From Prinia subflava (Eukaryota; Chordata; Aves; Passeriformes; Cisticolidae): DNA of 64,000 nucleotides. A model generated the notes under the pieces. The model worked only from the letters and a program-made list of their open reading frames with translations. It was not told where the DNA came from and did not search any database. The position numbers and the translations under genes are program-made. Location: contig NC_086251.1 of NCBI RefSeq assembly GCF_021018805.1, positions 18,395,098-18,459,097 on the forward strand, in the 5' to 3' direction. The first letter of the stretch is position 1. Every line of letters begins with the position of its first letter. This document shows, one piece after another, positions 52,034-64,000 of this stretch.

Positions 52034-55000
52034 CCAGAGAAGCTTGAGTGAGTCAATCATCACACCATTTCTCCCAGAAGGCCAGCATTACTACTCTCCT
52101 CCTGCAAGATGTAACACTTGCAATCTTTTGCTGAAGTAAGACAGTGAACAAGCCATTCAGCTGACTTCAGGGACACAGGACAGTGTTTGCTCAGATAAAG
52201 AGCTCTGGTGTCCATCTGAGTGACCTACACACAAGATCTTGCACCATCCCACGCCTGTTCTCCAGAAAATCCCAGTCTGGCTCTTGACTGCAGCCCGTAG
52301 CTGCTGTTCTGCAGGCTGCAACAGAAACCTTGGTCTCTGATATTTATGGAATAATCTGTCTCCAAAGAATATTATTTTCTCACTGGCATTAGTTACAACT
52401 GCCTTAAATAGATCCTTCTCTAAGTTTGGGCTATTTTTGATCTTTACAACTAGAGCTGGGAACACACTTGTTATATGTTCACATGTCCTATCCTTTTTGA
52501 ACCCCAGCAGTCTGTGGGAGTAATTAATTCTCTTCTTCACTGCCTGCTTTCCATGGCCCTTCTCACTGGCTAGCTGTTCCCCAGGGCATCAAGAGACTGT
52601 CCCAGCTACTAAGAGGAAGAAACACAACCCTTGGCTTCAGATGATCTGACAGCATCAAATGCCCCTGCAGATATGTAAGGAATGGGGTTTTGTTGTGAGT
52701 CAGTCCCAGTGCAGTGTTACAGATCTGCTACACCCTGGAGCACATTTCTCAGAAGTGGGTCACCACCACCAGAAGTGTCACCTCACTGTCTGTTGTTCAG
52801 ACCTCAAAGTCTGAACCTTTTAAAGAAACATTCTTATCACTGCCTGACCAGGCAGACAGGACAAAAGCACTGCCCAGAGTATTGCTGCCAGCATCACCTG
52901 TGTGAGGCAGGAAGCAGATGTGCAACCAAATCCTCCCCACTTGCATTCACTAAAAAAATCATCCCTTTCCTCCCACTCCAGCCAGCAAGGAATGATGCAA
53001 GCATTGTTCAGCAACGTTAGAGTGCAATGTTTTCCTAAACCAGAAATTTCCCTGGGAGCAGGCAGGCAAACAGCCTCTACATTTTTCCAGAGGCATGGAG
53101 TTCACACTTAGTTAAATTACAGAAGTTCTTCATATAAGTGATACAAGCTCTCTCCAGGGACCCACTGCAGCTGCACCCAGCCATGCAATAGATTCATCTA
53201 CCTTGGTAAAACACCTGACAGCAAAGAAAGTGAGAAACAGGTACACACAGCCAGGGTGCACATCAGGTGACTCTCAGCATTATCTTTGCCACCACACTTC
53301 TAATGGCTGGCTTTAGAGCCAGATGAACCAAGGCTGGGAACAGCAGTTGCCCATTCTGCAGTATAACTAATTTATTTGCAGGAAACTATTTCCTTCTGCT
53401 TCATGCCAGCCCACTCAAAAGCCCCAGCCAGGCCCCTGCTTTAGAGACTAACAAATGAAGCCAACAAGGAAAGCAAGAGTGTGAACATGCCAACAGTCTT
53501 ACCCATGCCCACCCCTGTCACCATTTCACAGGAAAACATTTTTCTCCAAAATAACATCTGGCAACAACAGCTGGCAGCAGAATACTGCTTCACTAGCAAA
53601 GGGAGCAGCTCTTGAGATGGTGGCACAGATCAAGGAGAACAACTCTTCAGAGTTATCTCCAGAAGAGATCAGAACCTCCAGCAATGCTCACATTAATTAC
53701 CACATTGCATCACAAAAGGGCCCCGGGCTTTGGGAAGGAATGGATGTTGCTGGTACTATATGCACCGACCAGGCTTGCAAATTCTCCATGAGAAGACACC
53801 CCAAGAACAAAACATTCGTGAAAGGTGACAGATTTACAGTCCCCAGAGGCTTCATTAATGAATGGCAGCAGCAAGGCAGCCACACACGCCTGCACGACTC
53901 AGAACAGGTACCTCAGCCCAGATGTGAGAGATGCCTTCCAGTAACAGGTCTTCTGGCCACCCCTTCTAACATCAGGGCTGTGTGTAGAGGAACATGCACT
54001 GCAGGGTTGCAGAGACTGACCAGGGGATGATAACCACGCTTTCTGTCCTTAGGCTCCTTGGCCCAGTTTCCCTCTTGCTCCCCAGGATTTTAGGAACCTT
54101 CCTTCCCTCCCCTACATATCACCATAGAGCAGGTGTTGGGCCCTAGGAAGAGATACCAGCTTGTCCGTCCTTCTGATCCAAGTGCTCAGAAATCCCAGAC
54201 ACAGCTCCACCTAGTCCAGGGTGAGGACTGGGCAGATGCACAGCTCAGACTGCGCCTGCATCAGGTGACAGTCTGAAATCCCCCTGCAGAGCAGCTCCTG
54301 CTCCACCCAGCACTGGGCACAAGCCTTTCGGGCAGCCTGGCTTTGCTGCTGGCAGGAGAGGAGATGCCGGTTTCCAGAAAGCTGGCAGGGAACAGCTGCA
54401 GGTTTATAAAGCAGGGTGAATCACCAGGGATGGCAGACCATGAATCAGAAAGCAATCAGGGATGTCTCTTGTTTGATCTATCCTTCCTAGCCAGGAGCAG
54501 AGCTGATGGCACTGGCTGCCTCTGCATGCTTAATGACTCACCCAGCCAGCTATTCAGGGAAAGGCAGGCCCTCTCTTGGAAATTGGTGCTCCTTGCCTCA
54601 AACAGGGTGATCTGCTGCCTCCCATCACCTGCAAAGACAGGGTCAGGCTTCAGGGAGCTCTCCTGGTCTCTGGGAAAGTGAGGGCAGGACACTACAGCGA
54701 AATGTTTCTCCCAAGGAGCACTGGCAGAGGGAGGAGGGAACCACAATCTGCTTCCCAGGCTTAGGGTCACTTCGTGCTCTGAGCCTCATGGTCCCAAAAA
54801 ACACAGCACTGCTGATCAGTGGCACAGCACCAGGATGAATATGGGGGCCTCATCCTGCATTCACTGACATAACCAGGGTCTCTTGCCTTCAGTCAGCCTT
54901 ACAACAAACCCTCAGATCTGATATGAATCGCTCTTCAAACTGGACAAGAAGCAGCAACAGTAATTAACACACATAATTCTGTTCTATTTTAAACACTGAG

Positions 55001-55539
55001 GCAAAAACCTGTTCTGAATCATAATCAATAATTACAAATGAGCTCTCTGATGAACAGGAAATGGCAAGCTCTGCCACAGGGGTATATTTACAAATACATA
55101 AAAACATATTAATTAAACATGTACTTCATAATGGGAAGTACTTTGTTAACTGAAAAAGGGGTTAGAAGACTAAAGTAAAAGTACTTCCATAATGAAGTTT
55201 ACTTGGTCCAGTCCAAGAGACAGTAGCTTCATCAGCAAGTTAAATTTCAACAAGCAATCAAGGAATACAGGCTGCAAAATTTAGTCACACAACGGAAAGA
55301 AGCATTTTTATGGAAGTCACGACAATCAACAAGTGGTTCATACTATGCCCACACACACTGCAGCAGAAATGACAGAGAGAAATAATTCTCTAGGGAAAAC
55401 AAAATGCATTAAGCTGAGAGGAAAAAACAAGTTACAGGACCTATAGATGAGAGGGAGAGGTAACAATCTGAAGATTAATTCAAGAAACTGGGAGTTGAAC
55501 AGCTTGAATCCAGCCTTCCACTCTGAAATAGACTTTGTG

Positions 55540-55615
55540 CACAGACTTGGGCAAGTCCCTCAGTCTGATCCTTGCCCCTCTCTTCCTCCCCAGTGCAAGA
55601 CCCTCATCTTTCTGT
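55540..55615 (+). repeat. MIR-like SINE core fragment
   Basis: GACTTGGGCAAGTCCCTCAG, then CCTCTCTTCCTCCCC and CCTCATCTTTCTGTAAA, follows the MIR order TTGGGCAAGTCACTTAACC, CTCAGTTTCCTCATCTGTAAA. It is degraded but in the right order and spacing. It lies antisense within the presumed CD151 intron. Confidence 0.5.
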
Positions 55616-55998
55616 AAACCCAGTGATTTTATGAGGATCTTCACTGAGAAACTCTGCTGATGGAGGAATGCCAGCTGAGAAGCATGTCAGGCTCCAGGTG
55701 AGTGGCAAATTGGCAGAAGCCCGACAGCAACACAATTTCACAGACTCAAAGGTGTTCTTGCCAGCAAAGACTACTTCAGCCAGTGAACTGGAACAACCTC
55801 TTCTCTGATTAGTAAAAAACATACTTATAATGAGAAGAATGCCTGATAAAGCAATTTCGACAATAATTTATGAGGCTTGCTGGTTCAAATACATCAGAGA
55901 CTGAGAGATGCTAATAATGAAGTATACAAGTAACAGTGAATAGCCGTGGAATAACAGTGAAGCAAGGAGGAACCTATGCAAACATCTCCAAAAGATAA

Positions 55999-56046
55999 AA
56001 AAGATAATGAGTGAGCTCATCACAAAAGATAAAGAGTGAGCTCATC
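55999..56046. repeat. Two-copy tandem repeat, period 25 bp
   Basis: AAAAGATAATGAGTGAGCTC (55,999) recurs as AAAAGATAAAGAGTGAGCTC (56,024), with one mismatch in these 20 bases. It looks like a recent local duplication. Confidence 0.9.
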
Positions 56047-59000
56047 CTGCCCTGTGTGATTGCAAGCCACAACCTCCTAGGAGGGTAAGAATATACAGTG
56101 CATGACTGCCAGGCAAGGCTGGGATCATGTCAAACATGGAACCATTCCATGCTCTGATTTTCTTGGGCTCTCATCCTACCTTAGGACAAACCAGACCACA
56201 AGAACTCACCAGAACCTGAGCAGCATGGCTCCAGTTCTGGGTGCTGAGCATCTGGGAACACAAGCACTGCACAGACAACTGTGAACCCCCAAATTTCAGT
56301 GGCAGGACTTGTGCTGCTTGTTCCACACCCCTGTATTTTTCTGTGTAGACCCAAAGGCACACATAGGCATGAGCACACAGCCCAGCTCAGAAAGCGTATG
56401 ACATGCACACACACACTGCTGCTGGATAGACATTCATTTAGTCATCCCAGACACTGCTTGGTACATTTGCCTCAACTTGCACAGTTACAGCACTTAGTTA
56501 CACAGCAAAGAAAGCCAGGCCTGCAGGCTTTTTCTGCACAACCTGCCCTAAAGCAGCATCTGACAGATGGGGAAGAAACAATGCCAAAGCAAACGAATAG
56601 CTCCCAGGCCACTAAAGGCATCATTATTTAAAAGTATTGATTTTTGAGTGATAGCAGGAAAATTGGTATCCAACACATCAGCGACAACTATTCCAAGATA
56701 ACTCATACACCACAACCTAGATAACTTCTAACATCTTTGCCAAAACACGCCAGAAAGACTTGCTGCAGGAAATCCCACCGCACCTATGCTGTAACAAAAG
56801 TGCAACCACTGGGCACACTACTGGCCTGGAGGGAACTGCTCCACTGGAGATTATCTGAGCTGGGCCAGATAACCCTGGCAGCCGTCAGCAAACAAAGCAG
56901 ACGTCCTTCCCTTGGTATGTGCAGTGCAGGTGTGGGCCAATAACTTTAATCTTCAGCAAACTCACTGGCATTCTTCATCAAGGTTAAACTCCAGCCTTTA
57001 AAAGCATGACCTCTCTGAGTTCCCTCTCTGTAGGATGAAAACATCATCACTGACACTTCACCTAACCCACTGAACATCCTCTGAAAGGGCCTCCAGCTGC
57101 TTATTGCCTGCCAGAAAGCAGCTGAAAGTAATTTAAGCAAAGCCTTCCCAGCAGAGCAATTCTAAAGCTTGCAGGTAAAGAGCTCAGATTCACACTGTGT
57201 GCCATTATCCACCCCAAATTGATAGCCAACATGGATCAGCAGTCTGGACACCGACCTTCCACCACCAAAGCAGCACCAGTGCAAATGTTCAGTCTTCTTC
57301 AAAGGCTTCTTTCCACCCCCTCTCTTCTTGCTGGCTCTAGCCTGCTGCTGGATTTAGGAAAGCAGAAAGCTGAAGGAAAAAAAGAAGAGAGATGCAGAGA
57401 ATCATGAACTATGCCAGAGACTATTCTGAAATCAATATATGATTATATGCCTTGCCATCAAGTCCTTCAAATAGAGGGCACATGATTTCAGAATACACCT
57501 TGTGAATGCATTTGATTAAACTGCAAAGCATGGACTGGATAACAGGGAAGAGCTAAACTTCTGCTGGTAGAAAGCTGCTAGAACAGGTTTGTATTTACTG
57601 CTGCATCCTGTAAATGCTGTTATCAATTCTGTCAAGGCTGTGTACACAAAATGACAGCTTGTTCTGGTGCAAAAGGCCTGAAAGTAACTCCATGAGAAAG
57701 CTCAGGAAGATCCTTCTGTGCAGTGCAAAGCCCTTCTTAGTGCCTTGAAGTGATCATGTTTTCAACCTGGTCATGGGCACCCCAGCCTCTCTCCTTCCTC
57801 AGCTCTCCCTCCTGATGAAGCCATGCAGCCACTGACAGCCACATTCCAGTCACAGAGTGACTCATCCCATCAAGATTCAGTCATGGCAAGCAGGTTGTGG
57901 CTTTCCAGCAGCACAGTGGCTTCCAGCTCCTCCTGTTTGCTGCCCACACTGAGTGTACCAGTGCAAAGGCACTTTATTTACCTGGGCTGTCAGCCACGAC
58001 ACTTTTTCAGAGCTACCCCCCAGAGCACCCAGGACATGGCAGAGCAACAGCCTGAGGGCCCTTGCTAGCACTCCATCCCTCTAACCTTGGCATGTCATCC
58101 CATGGCTTGTCATTTCTGTGGAGGCAGCTAGACTGCACAAGGCTGCTGTACTGGAAAATGGCCTCTAGCATCCCCTCTTTTCCCTGCTTTTCTAAGGCAG
58201 AGGGCCCCAAACTTTTTGCAATCGCTTGTACTGCCACAATTTCATCCATCTCACCTTCCTCTTACAGCAGGCAGGTCTGAATCTCCCTGCAATGTTTCCA
58301 CTGGCACTGCAGGCAGCAGGATGGAAGGGGAAGAGAGTAATAACTCTTCCACCTTAGCCTGTTTGGATACTGAATTAATGATCCTTTGATCTACACCATG
58401 AAACCAACTTAATTCACAAAGTAAGCCTAAGGCTTAAGCACCTATGTACTGCCCATACAGAGATATGGGAGCAGTAATACTTCCTGACTTGCCTGGGTGG
58501 GATAATGGAGCATTTGAAAACCACCTGGGAAGAGAAAAAAAGGTACTTTTTATTAGCAGATCAAATTTAACAATTCCTCGCCATTTTTCTATTCTGTTCA
58601 AGTAGGGGGTTCCTGCAGGCCTTTACCTAGCACAGTATGGATGACACACCTTCATTTATAACCAGCTTGGATTACTCCTCCTTCCATTCCCTATGAAAAA
58701 TGATGCCAATAAAAGCCAGAAACTTGTTGATTCACATTACTACACAGCCTCTAGGCCACAAAAACATCTCCTCAGAGAAACAAGTGAAAATTCTGCTTCT
58801 TGCACCACTGGAAAGCGGGTCAAAGGTCCTGGATTTGTTAATTAAAGATCAGATAAGGGAACTTTCTGAGGAACTAGGGAAAGGAGAAAAGACACAGTCA
58901 CCTATAAGGCAAGCAATAGTTCTTAAGCATCCTCCTGAGTCTGGGCCTTAACTCTCCAAGACCAGCCCCAGTGCCCTGCCCCTTATTCGTCCACTTCATG

Positions 59001-60009
59001 CAGCTCCCACGCTCCTGGCTTTTCAGAAGGGAAAGCTAACCCAGGACACAAAGCTCGATGCTTTGCTTTGCATCTCAGCATGCTGGAACGTGCCGCAAAG
59101 TCAAAGTACTTGTGTCTAGGGCTGGGGTGAATGCAAAACACAAGTCAGACATCCACCGAGAAGGAAAAGCTCCTTCTAAGGAACTGTCATTTAAATTTGA
59201 GGGGGAGAGGGAGGGCAGGCACAGAGAACAGGTTTTGGTCAAAATCCCTCCTCCTTGATATCTTTGGCAGACCCTGCTTGACCCTACCCCTTGAATGGGA
59301 GAGCACTTTTCCAAAGAACTGAGAGAGGGTGAGTAAGTTCCCATTGTGGGGGTCTGGGAGGATCTCATATCAACCCTCTGTGTCTAGGCAACATCTCCAC
59401 GGCCACAGGACAGCTCTGCTGTCACCCCTCAGGATGCTTGGCAAATCCCTCCTTTCTTCTGCCCTGGCTCAAGCTGCTGTGTTTTGAATAGACCCCTCAA
59501 GCGAGATGTAGCCCCAAACTCCAGCTAATTTTGATGAGAGCCAGACATCCAGAGAGGAACTGCATGCCTAATACACCTGAGCAGTCACCTGCTCTTTGAG
59601 ACAAGAGCTGTCTGAGAGAAGAGCTCTCAGCCCTTTCACTCATATTTTCAAGACTGTTTATTCCCCAGGGGAGGGACTTACTGAAGCATAAATAACAATA
59701 ACCATAAATTTCAAACTCAGCAAGGATTTACATGTTCAGCACCACCCACATACCTGCAAATTGAGTGTTTTGTGAGGTGCTTAGCCAAACTGGGTGAGGC
59801 AATGCCTGGCTGCGGGATCCTTGAGGATAACAAGGACCTTGGCATAAAACCAATTTTACAACCATTAAGAAAAGAAAGCGTAAGAAAGAAAGATAAGAAC
59901 GATCCAGCGTGCCTGGGACTGTGAGTCTGTACCCTAGCACTGTTTCATTACAAAGCAAACAAAAAACCCTTCCCTGACAAAACATTTGCAGTCAGCCACA
60001 GGCTGAGAG

Positions 60010-60130
60010 CAGAAAGCCCCGCCTGCTGCTGCCCGGGGTGGGTAAGCAGGGAAACGAGCACCCCTCCAAGCACCGAGCCCCCAGCAGGAGCTGCAGGCGG
60101 GCAGACACCGGCAGCCCCTGTGTGACCACG
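60010..60130. other. Small CpG cluster, possible CD151 alternative promoter
   Basis: I count about eight CpG sites in roughly 120 bases (GCCCGGGGTGG, GGCGGGCAGAC, CACCGGCAG and others) inside otherwise CpG-poor DNA, 8 kb upstream of the CD151 start exon. There is no TATA box or clear first-exon donor. It is only a candidate regulatory patch. Confidence 0.25.
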
Positions 60131-60174
60131 GGAAACTCCTTCTGCGTCAAACAACATCCCCTTGTATCCCATAA

Positions 60175-60275
60175 GGCCTCCTTTATCTTGAAGGATCCCA
60201 AAGCACTTTACACTATTTATACACAGGAACCACTTCACCAGTCATTGAACTGAGGGGAGGAACAATAACCCTCTC
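60175..60275 (-). repeat. Ancient MIR/L2-type SINE tail, antisense
   Basis: GGATCCCAAAGCACTTTACA is the reverse complement of the TGTAAAGCGCTTTGAGATCC word of amniote MIR/L2 tails and is followed by CTGAGGGGAGGA, resembling the antisense core ACTGAGGCACAGA. It has the same family look as the copy at 44.7 kb but the opposite orientation. Confidence 0.5.
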
Positions 60276-61324
60276 TTTTCTCTCACTGGAAGCAGCAGAA
60301 ATCAGTGCCTGGCTGTGTTTGCAGAGAGCTCATTGCACTGAGGGTTTGACACAACAAGGAGCCATAGTTCAGATAGGTCAGGGTCAGCCAACAGACAAGG
60401 CAAACTCTTCACTACAGCCTACTATTGGTATTTTAAAGTCTATTTTCCTAACTCTGCCCATGGGCATTGTGGGGTTCTTTTTGTCTGGGGTTTTCTTTTC
60501 CTTTTTTTTTTTTTAAGCAGGGCTTTGTCTGCACTGGAGAATTTACCAGTAGCACTAAACCACGTTGCTAAACAAAACATTTTGTGCCGAATCAGCTTTC
60601 TGCCTGATCCCTTCCTATTCATTCTCTTCCTATTCATCCCATTCATTTTGAGCCCAGCACTCAGAAGCGAAGCCACTGGATCCTCAGTGTTGTCAGAGAG
60701 TGCTCACAAAACCTCCCTGCCCTGTGGCCATGCCAGTACCAGAACCAAGTCAACAAGCACTAAAAATCCTGGGAAGACAGAAATCCTCCCAGCCTCCACA
60801 AAGCCTATTCAGGCAACTCTGTACACAAATTCAAAGCGCTCTCCAAATAACGTAGCAGTGATAACCATTTTTTCACTCTCTACAAAGAGCTGGGTTTTTA
60901 CACAGTGGTTTGAGCTGAGGACAAAGACTAACCAAAGAACACGTGCTGCATTGTAGCTACTACACAGTCACTCAAAATTTGGCTGCAGTCTCAGTGCAGT
61001 GTCTTTGTTCCCTACAAATCTGTCCAGTGAAAAGATGCTCAGCTAAAAGCCAGTAGATTTTCTACCTCCCCACAGTATCAGGTGCATATCCCATGGCAGA
61101 CTGTCATCTTCACTGCACCAAACTCACAAACAAATCATGGGGCTTAAAGTCCCCCTGTCAAAAACATATGCAGCAGTTTTTGGAAGAGAGGACAGGCAAT
61201 TGGTGTCACCACAAGGTACATTTGTAGCCTCTCAATCACACAGAGTTCTGTAATTTCACTGCCTGAAAGATCCTCTGCCTCCTCAGAGCACCCCAATAAA
61301 GAAAAAGGAGAGCAGGTTATAATA

Positions 61325-61385
61325 GGAGCACAGAGACATTAAGTGCCTCTCCCAGCAGAGAAAAGGAGTGAATTTGCCCTCCTCA
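61325..61385 (-). repeat. MIR-like SINE core fragment, antisense
   Basis: GGAGCACAGAGACATTAAGTGCC followed by TCTCCCAGCAGAGAA resembles the antisense MIR core GAGGCACAGAGAGGTTAAGTGACTTGCCC. It is short and uncertain. Confidence 0.35.
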
Positions 61386-62824
61386 ACATCCATCCTCCAG
61401 CAGCCAAGCTGTCCTGTCTTCTGGAAGACCAATGCAGAACACAAAGCTATAAACCACAAAGTTTTCAAGTTACCTGTTAGCACTGCCTTGCCTGTGCCCA
61501 AGACACCTGGCTGCAAACAGCACAAAGCAAGAGGTGCACAAAAACCCACACCAGCTTTAGCTTTTGTACAAAACTTGTTTTGTTTTGAGTGAGTTGTTCC
61601 TGTTCTCACTTTCTGTGGTGCAAACAAGCAAAGCAAGTCTCTGGAGTCATCCCACACTTCTTTCCCAGGCAGCCTGCCTCAATGTGAACTAAAATCATAT
61701 TTTAAAAGCAGTTGACAAGGGATTTGGCAGTGGAAGCCAAGGTTAACATCCTTACTGCTTCAGACCTGTTGCTGATTAGCTCAGGACTGGTGCCAAACAT
61801 GCCAGAGAAAACCTCTGAGCATGTCAGCAGTGGAGCAGGTACCTCCAGTACCAGGAATGGGTGATGCACTTTGCAGTGCCCTGGCACACAGACAGAAAAG
61901 GGATCATCATGCAGACATAGAAGGGGCAACAGCAGCTTTCACCTCAGCATGGCAGCCACAGATGCCAAAGACAACTTCAGGAGCCTCTCTTTCTACCCAG
62001 AATATCCTCATATGGGAACATTCACACCTGGAAATATCCACTTTGTGAACAGCAGCGCCAGGAATGGCCAAGAAATCTCTTCTGACCATCTGCCGGTATG
62101 TATCCCAGTAACACTGTCTCTGGAGGTGTTCTGAAGCAGTCACTGAACGATTTTAGAGTTATATTCCTCTCCACAGCTAAAATCACTTTATTAGAGTCAG
62201 ATCAAATATCAAGCACAGTCAAGGGCAATTAAATGACAGTTCATTTCCCAGAGTTGTAAATCGAAGTTCATCGGAGCTGTCTCTCTCCTGTTGCTATAGG
62301 AGCAGTGCTGGAAACAATGCTCAATCGACACTGCATAGGGCTGCCTTGAAAAGGGTCATTCTTCCAGTAACATTAAACAACTCTCAGCCAAAAATAAAAC
62401 ATTTCTCCCCCTTCCACCCTGCCCTTGCGCAGCACGTTTTAATGACTCCACCAAATCTATTCACACAACTGTTTTTGGAGCAGCCTGCAAACTCGACCTG
62501 GAAGCACCAGCATATGAATAAACAACCAGGAGGCAAGGGCTGCCTCCGGGGAATTACTTGCTGGCCGTTCCCCAAGGCTGGCAGCAGGAGACAAGATATA
62601 AAGCAGTCCCTGGCTCCAAAGCACACAGCACTAAGCTCCAAAGAAATCCCCCAGCTCCGTGGTAACAACCGCTTCCCTGAAACACCTTGCTCCGCCAGCT
62701 GCACAGGGAGCTGGCCTTGCTCTGGTCCTCCCTGCAGCTTCAAGCAAAGGCACAGCCAAAGGCATCTCCTCATGAAGGGTACAGAGCCAGGATCAGTGCA
62801 GCAACTTCAGCAAGTCTGTCCCAG

Positions 62825-63389
62825 TGTCTGCCCTGGTTCTGGCTGGGTTAGAATTAGTGTTCTCCTTCGTAGCCAGTACAGTGCTGTGGTTTGGATTTAG
62901 TATGAGGCCAATGTTGAACAAACATGTTTTGGTTGTTGCTAAGGAGTGCTTATTCTAGATCAAGGACTTGTCCTTTTCCCACGCTCTGCCATGAAGGAGG
63001 TGCACAAGAAGGGAAGGAGCAAGGCCAGGACAGCTGATCCAAAGGGATGTTCCACACCACAGAATGTCAGGCTCAGGATATAAACCGGGGGCAGGTGGCC
63101 TGGAGGCGCCGCTCACCGCTGGGTGCCGGGCTACAGAGCTGTGCTGTGCATCATTTGTGTTTCTTGGGGTTTATTCCTCTCTCAGTCTCCTTCTCATTAC
63201 TACTGCTGTTATTATTAAAATTATTATTACTATCATTGTATTTTACATTGCTTCAATTGATAAATTGCTCTTATCTCAATCCATAACTTTTAATTATATT
63301 CTTTTACTGATTCTCCACCCATGCCACCAGGGCAGGGGCATGAGGTGGCTGTATGGTACATAACTGCTGGCTGGGGTTAAGCCACGACA
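62825..63389 (+). mobile_element. Endogenous retrovirus LTR, about 565 bp, plus strand
   Basis: It begins TGTCTGCCCTGGTTCTGGC and ends GGGTTAAGCCACGACA, giving TG...CA ends. It shares the CCAAAGGGATGTTCCACACC block, a TATA box TATAAA (63,079-63,084), an ATTAAA poly(A) signal (63,214-63,219) and the terminal CTGGCTGGGGTTAAGCCACGA with the family of the LTR at 26.9 kb, in opposite orientation. A TTA-rich stretch near 63,208-63,235 has expanded inside it. No retroviral coding region adjoins it, so it is probably solo. Confidence 0.8.
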
Positions 63390-64000
63390 GTGCAATCATC
63401 CACTTCATTTAAAGCTGGCAAGGAAAAGAAAGTGGGAAAGGGTTCTAACAGATGCCAGCACAAAACAGCTGGACATCAAACGAAGCAGGAAAATGCTGCA
63501 GGGGATTTCGCCACTGAACCACTCTCCTGTTAACTTAGCACTCTATGAAGAAGCTTCAATAAAGGAAAGCCTAAAATTATTTTGAAATTTAATCCTCCCC
63601 GAAACCACCCCATCCACCCTAGAGGTCAATTTTCAAGTCAAGAGGAGCCATTATCATCTCATCTGATCTCCTGTTATTTTAAAGGTTAACATTTAAAGGC
63701 TAAAAGTAGTCCACTCTATATTCTACAGTAGCACATTCTACCCTGAATTAGCCCTCAAGTACTAAGAAGACTCAAGAACACTTCAGGAGACGGGAGAAAC
63801 CATACTTTGTTCCCTCAGTAGCCTCTAAAAACATAACTGGCACATCTCCAGCATCCAGACCTCTTTGAGCTCAGCAGAAAGCTGCAGAGCACTTCGCTCT
63901 CCGTTGCTGGCCAGACTGATTATCCATCTTTCCATTAATTCAATGCCATTAGCAGGAGAGGAAAAGCAGCCCACAGCATGGCTCACTTAGAGGTTAAGGC

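Larger units (their letters stand above)
52034..64000 (-). other. Probable CD151 5' UTR intron; no coding exon seen
   Basis: The CD151 start exon opens with a splice acceptor, so leftward transcription must begin to the right of it. I find no coding exon on either strand in these 12 kb and no strong CpG island, although a small CpG cluster lies at 60.0-60.13 kb. The promoter is either non-CpG or beyond the window. Ancient SINE fragments, one LTR and simple repeats are listed separately. Confidence 0.5.

Noticed and set aside
55876..55900. GGTTCAAATAC resembling a tRNA B box
   Set aside because: No A box at proper spacing, no cloverleaf pairing and no terminator; it is not a tRNA gene.
62346..62900. 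Open frame of 184 codons near the right edge
   Set aside because: It begins at TTG and runs across the boundary into the LTR at 62,825, so it is not one functional unit.

Overview
The window is a stretch of bird nuclear genome. Three things support this: fragments of CR1 LINEs, long terminal repeats (LTRs) of the endogenous-retrovirus families common in neoavian and passerine birds, and a conserved vertebrate gene block. Most of it is intronic or intergenic DNA with short, dispersed open frames, many of which begin at non-ATG codons and are not genes. Two protein-coding genes can be rebuilt exon by exon. POLR2L (RPB10, a small subunit shared by RNA polymerases I, II and III) lies on the plus strand at 21,068-23,870. 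CD151 (tetraspanin-24) lies on the minus strand at 51,984-40,791.

Layout. (1) 1-19.75 kb: no coding exon recognised; it holds one retroviral LTR, a CR1 scrap, a MIR-like scrap and simple repeats. In mammals TSPAN4 is head-to-head with POLR2L, so this is probably the long first intron of TSPAN4 on the minus strand. (2) 19.75-21.13 kb: a strong CpG island, a likely bidirectional promoter, with a consensus minus-strand splice donor at 20,592 and a perfect (CG)10 run. (3) 21.07-24.2 kb: POLR2L, two coding exons, 67 residues, with a poly(A) signal at 24,196. (4) 24.2-39.4 kb: a spacer between two convergent genes, holding a solo-type LTR, a CR1 3' end, a small structured GC-rich patch, and an orphan CpG island at 37.6-37.9 kb directly beside AT-rich (TAA)-like DNA. 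(5) 39.4-52.0 kb: CD151, seven coding exons, all introns phase 0, 252 residues. (6) 52.0-64 kb: probably the 5' untranslated intron of CD151, with ancient MIR/L2-like SINE remnants and one plus-strand LTR with a visible TATA box. The CD151 promoter is not evident and may lie beyond the right edge.

The gene order (TSPAN4) - POLR2L - CD151 matches human 11p15.5 as I recall it. POLR2L acts in the nucleus in transcription. CD151 acts at the plasma membrane as a laminin-binding-integrin partner. They share a neighbourhood, not a pathway. No prokaryotic-style system, CRISPR array or tRNA was seen. The points most worth a second look are the orphan CpG island, substitutions in the CD151 large loop at the integrin-contact and glycosylation positions, and the inverted pair of related LTRs around CD151.
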